The notes beneath the pieces are model-generated. The model worked only from the letters and a program-made list of their open reading frames with translations. It ran no database searches and was not told the DNA's origin. Both the position numbers and the translations under genes were made by a program. Below, one piece after another: positions 58,880-64,000 of a DNA stretch of 64,000 bases (positions within the stretch are counted from its first letter, which is position 1; each line of letters starts with the position of its first letter). The DNA is from Arthrobacter woluwensis. Lineage in GTDB: Bacteria > Actinomycetota > Actinomycetes > Actinomycetales > Micrococcaceae. The stretch is taken from NCBI RefSeq assembly GCF_030816155.1, contig NZ_JAUSXR010000001.1, positions 3,286,001 through 3,350,000 of the forward strand, read 5' to 3'.

Positions 58880-59559
58880 GCGGGCGACGTCGCGGGGAGC
58901 AGGGCGCGGAAGCCGCCGATCAGCGCGTCGAGGCCCATGCTGAAGGCCCGGTCCGGGTTGCTCCCGCCTTCGGCCTCCTCGAAGCTGGCCACGGCCGAGG
59001 TGAAGTGCGGGGTCCGCTCGCCCTCGGAGCCGGTGCTGAAAATGTCCGCGGGTGCGGTCGCGTCGTAGGCCGAACCGAAGATGAAGGACTCCAGGGCCAC
59101 GATGGCCGGGACGATCCGCGCCTCCGGGAAGCCCGCCTGGCGGAACCCGGCGCTCACCGCCTCATACATGGCCAGCGTGCGCGGGGCGTCGGTCACGGGC
59201 AGGACCGCGATGATCGGGATGAGCGGAGTGTGCTGCGCGAAGACCTCGCGGTAGCTCCAGGCCCAGTGCCGGACGGCGTCCTCCCACGGCTCGCTCTCGA
59301 AGGCGCTCACATCCACCTGTGCGGCGAGGTGGTCCTCCACCAGGATGAGGATCTCCTGCTTGTTGGTGACGTGGTTGTAGAGCGCGGAGGGCGAGACGCC
59401 CAGCTTCTTCGCCATGGCGGACATCGTGAGGCCTTCATACCCCTTGACCGTCACCAGTTCCAGGGCGGCCTGGACGATCGACTCATGGGTCAGGACGGCC
59501 TTGATGGGCCGGCCCACGCGCCGACGGGGGGCCTGGTCCTCAGTGCTGGGGGTGCTCAT
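58876..59559 (-). CDS. TetR-family transcriptional regulator
   Basis: A 227-residue repressor. The N-terminal helix-turn-helix has IVQAALELVTVKGYEGLTMS and KKLGVSPSALYNHVTNKQEI; the C-terminal domain has the TetR_C layout (EDAVRHWAWSYREVFAQHTP). Divergent from the putrescine oxidase, with a perfect palindrome (59663-59685) in the shared gap. It probably represses the oxidase and responds to putrescine or a related amine. Confidence 0.9.
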   Translation of the reverse strand: MSTPSTEDQAPRRRVGRPIKAVLTHESIVQAALELVTVKGYEGLTMSAMAKKLGVSPSALYNHVTNKQEILILVEDHLAAQVDVSAFESEPWEDAVRHWAWSYREVFAQHTPLIPIIAVLPVTDAPRTLAMYEAVSAGFRQAGFPEARIVPAIVALESFIFGSAYDATAPADIFSTGSEGERTPHFTSAVASFEEAEGGSNPDRAFSMGLDALIGGFRALLPATSPA

Positions 59560-59630
59560 GGGGATCCTCGTTCTTCAGGTCTGGGGCTTGCACCACTCTA
59601 GCGGGAGGAACATCTGTGGCCGGGGGTCTT

Positions 59631-59658
59631 TTGCGGGACGGGTCACATGGGTTATAGT
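59631..59658 (+). promoter_or_regulatory. Predicted promoter of the putrescine oxidase gene
   Basis: ttgcgg (-35, 59631-59636) and tatagt (-10, 59653-59658) with a 16-base spacer, followed within 5 bases by the TetR-type operator. Confidence 0.55.
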
Positions 59659-59662
59659 CATT

Positions 59663-59685
59663 CTAAATGAATGGTGTTCATTTAG
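59663..59685. promoter_or_regulatory. TetR-type operator: 9-bp perfect inverted repeat, 5-bp spacer
   Basis: ctaaatgaa, spacer tggtg, ttcatttag, in the tetR-puo gap just past the predicted -10. A-T rich and symmetrical in a GC-rich genome; binding would block transcription of the oxidase and perhaps of tetR itself. Confidence 0.8.
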
Positions 59686-59729
59686 TGACGATGGTCACGG
59701 CACCACTGACCCATCCACTTGGAGGAAAA

Positions 59730-61130
59730 ATGCTCACTCTTGATCGCGACGTCGTGATCGTCGGCGCCGGCCCGTCCGGCCTGACCGCAGCCCGTCGACT
59801 CAAGAAGGCCGGCCTGAGCGTGGCCGTCCTGGAAGCGCGCGACCGTGTGGGTGGGCGCACCTGGACCGACACCATCGACGGCGCCATGCTCGAAATCGGC
59901 GGCCAGTGGGTCTCCCCGGACCAGACCGCGCTCATGGAACTCCTCGACGGGCTCGGCCTCGAGATGTACTCCCGCTACCGTGAGGGCGAGTCCATCTACC
60001 TGGGCGCCGACGGCAAGCTCAGCCGCTACACCGGCGCCAGCTTCCCGGTGAGCGAGGAGACCGCGGCCGAGATGGACCGCCTCACCGCCATCATGGACGA
60101 GCTCGCCGCCGAGATCGGCGCCGAGGAGCCCTGGGCCCACGCGAAGTCCCGCGAACTCGACACCATCTCCTTCCACCACTGGTTGCGTCAGAACTCCAGC
60201 AATGAAGAGGCCTGCAACAACATCGGCCTGTTCATCGCCGGCGGCATGCTGACCAAGCCGGCACACGCCTTCTCCGCGCTCCAGGCGATCCTCATGGCCG
60301 CCTCCGCCGGTTCCTTCTCCAACCTCACGGATGAGGACTTCATCCTGGACAAGCGCGTGGTGGGCGGTATGCAGCAGGTCTCCCTGCTCCAGGCCGCGGA
60401 ACTGGGCGACGACGTCGTGCTGGATTCCCCGGTCCGCACCATCAACTACACCGAGGACGGCAACGGCGGCTACAAGGTCGTGGCCGAGTCCGATCGCGCC
60501 GTGGTCAACGCCCGCTTCGTCATCATGGCCGTGCCGCCGAACCTCTACAGCCGCGTTTCGTTCAACCCGCCGCTGCCCCGCCGCCAGCACCAGATGCACC
60601 AGCACCAGTCCCTGGGCCTGGTCATCAAGGTCCACGCCGTGTATGAGACCCCGTTCTGGCGCGACAAGGGCCTGTCCGGCACCTGCTTCGGCGCGGACGC
60701 CATCGTCCAGGAGGTCTACGACAACACCAACCACGAGGATCCCCGTGGCACCCTCGTGGGCTTCGTCTCCGACGAGAAGGCCGACGCCATGTTCGAACTG
60801 AGCGAGGAAGAGCGCAAGGCCACCATCCTGGACTCCATCGCGACCTACCTCGGCGAAGAGGCCAAGAACCCGTCCGTGTTCTACCTCTCCGACTGGGGCT
60901 CCGAGGAGTGGACCCGTGGCGCCTACGCCGCGAGCTACGACCTGGGTGGCCTGAGCCGCTACGGCAAGTCCCAGCACGACGCCGTGGGCCCGATCTACTG
61001 GTCCTCCTCCGACCTGGCCGCCGAGGGCTACCAGCACGTCGACGGCGCGGTCCGCATGGGCCAGAAGACCGCCGACCGCATCATCGCCGCGAACCAGGAA
61101 CTGCGCCAGGAGGCCCTGAGCCAGGCCTGA
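59730..61130 (+). CDS. puo: Putrescine oxidase (flavin monoamine oxidase)
   Basis: FAD-dependent oxidase converting putrescine to 4-aminobutanal, ammonia and peroxide. The 466-residue protein matches from memory, over long stretches, the Rhodococcus/Kocuria putrescine oxidases: DVVIVGAGPSGLTAARRL, GGRTWTDTIDGAMLEIGGQW, LFIAGGMLTKPAHAFSALQA, PRRQHQMHQHQSLGLVIKVH and AAEGYQHVDGAVRMGQKTA. ATG 59730 follows ggaggaaaa. Likely repressed by the divergent TetR protein. It allows growth on diamines and may supply GABA-pathway intermediates. Confidence 0.93.
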   Translation: MLTLDRDVVIVGAGPSGLTAARRLKKAGLSVAVLEARDRVGGRTWTDTIDGAMLEIGGQWVSPDQTALMELLDGLGLEMYSRYREGESIYLGADGKLSRYTGASFPVSEETAAEMDRLTAIMDELAAEIGAEEPWAHAKSRELDTISFHHWLRQNSSNEEACNNIGLFIAGGMLTKPAHAFSALQAILMAASAGSFSNLTDEDFILDKRVVGGMQQVSLLQAAELGDDVVLDSPVRTINYTEDGNGGYKVVAESDRAVVNARFVIMAVPPNLYSRVSFNPPLPRRQHQMHQHQSLGLVIKVHAVYETPFWRDKGLSGTCFGADAIVQEVYDNTNHEDPRGTLVGFVSDEKADAMFELSEEERKATILDSIATYLGEEAKNPSVFYLSDWGSEEWTRGAYAASYDLGGLSRYGKSQHDAVGPIYWSSSDLAAEGYQHVDGAVRMGQKTADRIIAANQELRQEALSQA

Positions 61131-61197
61131 TCCAGGCCTCACCCGTCCCCGCTCCCGGAAGACCCCGGGGCCGGAGGCACGCCTCGCAACAGGCACA

Positions 61198-61234
61198 CGA
61201 CGCCGCACCGGAGCTGACTCCCCGGTGCGGCGTC
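61198..61234 (+). terminator. Hairpin terminator after puo
   Basis: 13-bp arms (gacgccgcaccgg and complement) around a 10-base loop, between the convergent puo and esterase genes. Confidence 0.75.
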
Positions 61235-61295
61235 GGCGTTTAACGCGGGTGTTCCGCGCGTGCCGCGCGTGCCGCGTGCCGCCGTGTGCCGGCGC

Positions 61296-62465
61296 TCAGA
61301 GCTCCGCGAGGTCCTCCCGCAGCGCGCGGACGACGGCGGTGGCGCGGCCGGCGTCGGGCTCCATCCAATTGCTGAGGTAGCCGAAGCCGGTGCCCTGCTC
61401 GGGTTCGGCGAAGCCCAGCTGCCCGCCCGCGCCGTAGTGGCCGAAGCCCGCGGGGCCGAGGAGGTCCTGGTCGACGCCCGGCAGCTGGAACCCCGCGGCA
61501 AAGCGGTCTTCGCCGGGGCCGGGGATGTCGAGCTCCAGCGGCCCCTCACTCACGACCGTGAGCGCATCGGCCAGCGCGGCGTCGCCGAGGAGGCGCGCGC
61601 CGTCGTCGTGCACCGTGGCCGACCAGTAGGCGGCCAGGGCGCGAGCAGTGGTGATGCCGCCTGCGGCCGGGAATTCGTGGCGGTGGAAGAAGGGGTCGTT
61701 GGCGCCGGTGTCCTCGCCCACGAGGGTCGGCGGCAGCGCGCCGCCCAGCTCCGGACCGTGGGCGGCGAACGGATTGGGCAGGGACAGTCGGTCCTGGACG
61801 CCCCGCAGGTAACCGTCCGACAGGCTGATGTGGGCCACCCGGTGTTCCTCCGCGGCCGGCAGGCCGAGCCAGCCTTCAGGATGCACCGGACCGAAGACCT
61901 CGGCGAAGAGTTCGCCCGCGGTCTTGCCCGTCACGCGGCGGATCAGCTCGCCACTCAGCCAGCCGTGGGTGATCGAGTGGTAGGCGTATCCGGCGCCGGG
62001 CTCCCAGAGGGGTTCCTGATCCGCCAGCAGGGCGGTCATGAAGTCCCAGTCCAATACCTGCTCCCGCGTGAGCGGGACCCGGACGGCTGCGAGACCACCG
62101 CGGTGCCCGAGGGCCTCCCGCACCGTGAGCCGGTCCTTGCCGCGCGCTCCGAATTCCGGCCAGTAGGTGGCGAGCGGCGCGTCGTAATCGACCAGTTCCT
62201 GCTCCGCCAGCCGGGCCACGAGCACAGACGCCAGACCCTTGGTGCAGGAGAAGATGACCGCGGCGGTGCCCTCTTCCCAGGGTTCCGCCGTGCGGGCGTC
62301 CTTCACGCCGCCCCAGAGGTCCACCACTTTCTCGCCGCCGCGGTAGACGGACAGGGCCGCGCCCATGTCCGGACGGCCGTCGAACCCTTCCGCGAACGCT
62401 TGCCGGGTGCGCTCGAAACCGGGGGCGGTGGCGCCGTGGACGGCGGGGGTGGACGCTGTGCTCAT
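61296..62465 (-). CDS. Serine hydrolase of the beta-lactamase/EstB esterase family
   Basis: A 389-residue penicillin-binding-protein-like hydrolase. The SxxK motif is in FSCTKGLASVLVARL, the second motif tyrosine in GYAYHSITHGWLSGEL and a GHYGAGGQLGF block near the end takes the place of KTG, as in family VIII esterases. There is no signal peptide, so it acts in the cytoplasm. It is more likely an esterase or amidase than a beta-lactamase. Start ATG 62465; divergent from the VOC gene. Confidence 0.85.
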   Translation of the reverse strand: MSTASTPAVHGATAPGFERTRQAFAEGFDGRPDMGAALSVYRGGEKVVDLWGGVKDARTAEPWEEGTAAVIFSCTKGLASVLVARLAEQELVDYDAPLATYWPEFGARGKDRLTVREALGHRGGLAAVRVPLTREQVLDWDFMTALLADQEPLWEPGAGYAYHSITHGWLSGELIRRVTGKTAGELFAEVFGPVHPEGWLGLPAAEEHRVAHISLSDGYLRGVQDRLSLPNPFAAHGPELGGALPPTLVGEDTGANDPFFHRHEFPAAGGITTARALAAYWSATVHDDGARLLGDAALADALTVVSEGPLELDIPGPGEDRFAAGFQLPGVDQDLLGPAGFGHYGAGGQLGFAEPEQGTGFGYLSNWMEPDAGRATAVVRALREDLAEL

Positions 62466-62548
62466 GGGGATCCTTCCGGAGATGTCGGCACGTGATGTTC
62501 AGACGGTACAGGGTCCCACCGACAGCCGGTCCGCGTACCCTTGATCAC

Positions 62549-62926
62549 ATGCGAGTGAAGATGTGCAGTATCCATGTGACCGACCCCGCCGCGGCCCACG
62601 CCGTCTACACCGAGAAGTTCGGTTTCGACACTCTGATGGCGATCCCCGAGGCCAATCTCTTCATCGTCCAGGACGCCTCCATCCCGGGCGGCCCGGGTCT
62701 GCTGCTCGAGCCGAGCGACAACCCGATCGGCGAGGACTACCGCTCCCGCGTCTACGAAGCCGGGATGCCGGCGATCGTCTTCGGCGTCGACGACGTCGCC
62801 GCCGAGGCCACCCGTCTCGCCGCCGCCGGACTGCGCGTGGTGGGCGAACCTGTCGTTGACCCGTCCGGGACCTACGTCGACGTGGACGACTCCTGCGGCA
62901 ACCTCATCCGCCTGCACCAGGACTGA
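62549..62926 (+). CDS. VOC superfamily protein
   Basis: A 125-residue vicinal oxygen chelate protein: CSIHVTDPAAAHAVYTEKFG, SIPGGPGLLLEP and a metal-ligand histidine in the first block; the C-terminal block VDPSGTYVDVDDSCGNLIRL is degenerate. Start ATG 62549. It overlaps the next gene's start region by a base or two (TGATGTG) and the two are probably co-transcribed. Function unknown. Confidence 0.8.
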   Translation: MRVKMCSIHVTDPAAAHAVYTEKFGFDTLMAIPEANLFIVQDASIPGGPGLLLEPSDNPIGEDYRSRVYEAGMPAIVFGVDDVAAEATRLAAAGLRVVGEPVVDPSGTYVDVDDSCGNLIRLHQD

Positions 62927-62927
62927 T

Positions 62928-63713
62928 GTGGATTCCCTGACCTTCCTGTACGTCCCTGGCGTCACGCCGGGGAAGTGGATCCGCCGCTGGGAAGAGCGGA
63001 TGCCGCAGATCGCGCTGGAGCGCCGCCTGGTGGAAGACGACGCCGTGGCCACCCTGGCCCTGCTGGACGCCGGCGAGGCGGACCTCGCCTTCGTCCGCGT
63101 CCACGCCGGGACCGCCGCCACGCTGCGTGAGGGCCGTTTCGCGATCCCGCTCTACGAGGAGCAGCAGGCCGTGGTGGCCGCCAAGGGCCACGAGATCGCG
63201 GCCTTCGAGGAGCTCGCACTGGAGGACCTGGAGGGTGAGACGCTTCTCGACAACTCCCTCGAGGGACTGCGGGCACTGGGCGGGCTGGAGATGGCGCTCG
63301 AGGTCGTGGCCAGCGGCGCGGGACTCCTGGTCCTGCCGCTGCCCGAGGTGCGGCATCTCAACAACCCGGACGTCGTGGCCCGTCCGCTGCACGACACCGC
63401 ACCGAGTGAGATCGTCCTCGTGTGGCGGCAGGACGCGGATTCGGACGAGATCCAGGAGTTCGTGGGGATCGTCCGCGGACGACGTGCGGATTCCGGCCGG
63501 CAGCCCTCGGTGAACCAGGAGCAGCAGGCGCAGGCGGCCAAGGCCCGGAAGACGCGCAGCGCCGTGGCAGGAGCTCACGGGGCGTCCAGGGGCAAGGGCG
63601 GCGCCCAGAAGGGGCGATCCGGCGGCAAACCGGCCCAGGGGAAGCCGGGGGGCGGCAAAGGGTCCGGTCGCGGGCGCGGCAAACCGCCGTCGTCGGGCCG
63701 TAAGGGCCGCTGA
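62928..63713 (+). CDS. LysR-type substrate-binding domain without helix-turn-helix, basic tail
   Basis: A 261-residue protein. Residues 1-180 match a LysR-type effector-binding domain (SLTFLYVPGVTPGKWIRRWE, ALLDAGEADLAFVR, GAGLLVLPLPEVRHL), but no DNA-binding domain precedes it. The C-terminal 85 residues are a Lys/Arg/Gly-rich tail (GKGGAQKGRSGGKPAQGKPG) that could bind nucleic acid. Start is GTG 62928, in frame, 2 bases beyond the VOC stop. It may bind nucleic acid with the tail or act as a ligand sensor for another regulator. Confidence 0.75.
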   Translation: MDSLTFLYVPGVTPGKWIRRWEERMPQIALERRLVEDDAVATLALLDAGEADLAFVRVHAGTAATLREGRFAIPLYEEQQAVVAAKGHEIAAFEELALEDLEGETLLDNSLEGLRALGGLEMALEVVASGAGLLVLPLPEVRHLNNPDVVARPLHDTAPSEIVLVWRQDADSDEIQEFVGIVRGRRADSGRQPSVNQEQQAQAAKARKTRSAVAGAHGASRGKGGAQKGRSGGKPAQGKPGGGKGSGRGRGKPPSSGRKGR

Positions 63714-63732
63714 GCGCTAGCTTGCCTGCTCG

Positions 63733-63816
63733 TTAAACGCCGAGTTCGGGGGTTTCTTTCGAAACCGTGGTCCGCAGACCACGAACCCGGAAGGAACCCC
63801 CGAACTCGGCGTTTAA
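63733..63816. repeat. Nested palindromic element between convergent genes
   Basis: Outer arms 63733-63754 and 63795-63816 are perfect 22-bp complements; inside them 63766-63772 and 63777-63783 form a 7-bp hairpin with a cgca loop. It sits between two convergent stops (63713 and 63822) and could serve as a bidirectional terminator or be a dispersed palindromic repeat. Confidence 0.75.
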
Positions 63817-63821
63817 GGTGG

Positions 63822-64000
63822 TTACTGCTGCGAGGCTTCGATGTTCCTGAGCCGGAACTTTCCGCCTGAGGGGAGGGCCGATAGGGACAGGGACAGGACC
63901 GCATAGGTCGCCCACGGTGGAGCCGGCTGTCGCATGAGCTGCGGAAACGAGGCGTACTGCCACGATCCGTTCGTGTAGGCGAGAGCTGTGTCCGCATATT
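63822..64000 (-). CDS. C-terminus of an unidentified protein (cut by window edge)
   Basis: The minus strand, read from the right edge, is open to a TAA at 63822-63824 and gives DTALAYTNGSWQYASFPQLM, then a helical ALPSGGKFRLRNIEASQQ end. The amino acids look protein-like and the frame is the only one that ends properly before the palindrome. Family not recognised; only about 59 residues are visible. Confidence 0.5.
   Translation of the reverse strand, partial: YADTALAYTNGSWQYASFPQLMRQPAPPWATYAVLSLSLSALPSGGKFRLRNIEASQQ

Noticed and set aside
61296..62465. Serine hydrolase considered as a beta-lactamase resistance gene
   Set aside because: No signal peptide and the KTG motif is replaced by a GHYGAGG-type block, which fits family VIII esterases better.
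62928..63713. Protein considered as a full LysR regulator
   Set aside because: No helix-turn-helix is present in this frame or just upstream; only the effector domain is seen.

Overview
The window is a high-GC actinobacterial chromosome segment spanning the replication origin. Gene content and order (rpmH-rnpA-yidD-yidC-jag-rsmG-parA-parB to the left, dnaA-dnaN-gnd-recF-dciA-gyrB-gyrA to the right) and the protein families (CrgA, DLW-39, DUF3566, class E sortase, PknA/PknB/PstP/FhaA/FhaB, putrescine oxidase) point to the Micrococcaceae, most likely Arthrobacter or a close relative. That taxonomic call comes from protein recognition, not from a search. No insertion sequence, prophage, CRISPR array or rRNA operon was seen.

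Layout. 0-8 kb: an ABC drug-type exporter cut by the left edge, an MFS carrier, a GT87-type membrane glycosyltransferase, a small-peptide locus with a structured element (4.6-5.3 kb), a histidine phosphatase and CCA-adding enzyme. 8-13.7 kb: Nudix hydrolase, MurJ, a separate pseudokinase/discoidin protein, thioredoxin reductase and thioredoxin. 13.7-19.1 kb: a gene-free block of about 5.4 kb with seven exact 14-bp parS sites and a cluster of DnaA boxes. 19.1-25 kb: parB, parA (with an eighth parS inside it), rsmG, jag, yidC, yidD, rnpA, rpmH on the minus strand. 25.4-37.2 kb: dnaA, oriC and the dnaN-to-gyrA block on the plus strand, ending in a DUF3566 membrane protein. 37.4-37.7 kb: tRNA-Ile, a DLW-39 gene, tRNA-Ala. 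37.7-46.5 kb: transporter, glycosyltransferase, cyclophilin, rhomboid protease, dienoyl-CoA-reductase-like oxidoreductase, crgA, class E sortase. Two further DnaA-box clusters lie in intergenic gaps here (42.3-42.7 and 44.9-45.05 kb). 46.5-57 kb: pabA/trpG, then the minus-strand signalling and cell-wall operon fhaA-fhaB-pstP-rodA-pbpA-pknA-pknB, read as one overlapping chain. 57.2-64 kb: tRNA-Leu and an accessory end with a VOC/HxlR pair, a TetR-controlled putrescine oxidase, an esterase, a VOC protein, an orphan LysR effector domain and a palindromic element.

How the parts work together: DnaA, DciA, DnaN, RecF and gyrase start and sustain replication; ParA/ParB with eight parS sites segregate the origin; MurJ, RodA, PbpA and CrgA build the wall under PknA/PknB/PstP/Fha control, and the pseudokinase beside murJ may be the link to FhaA.

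Quality warning. Five genes (cca, trxA, dnaA, the DLW-39 gene, the sortase) each carry one extra base in a short homopolymer that breaks the frame. dnaA and cca are expected to be essential, so these are most likely assembly errors. I annotate them as intact genes with a frameshift.
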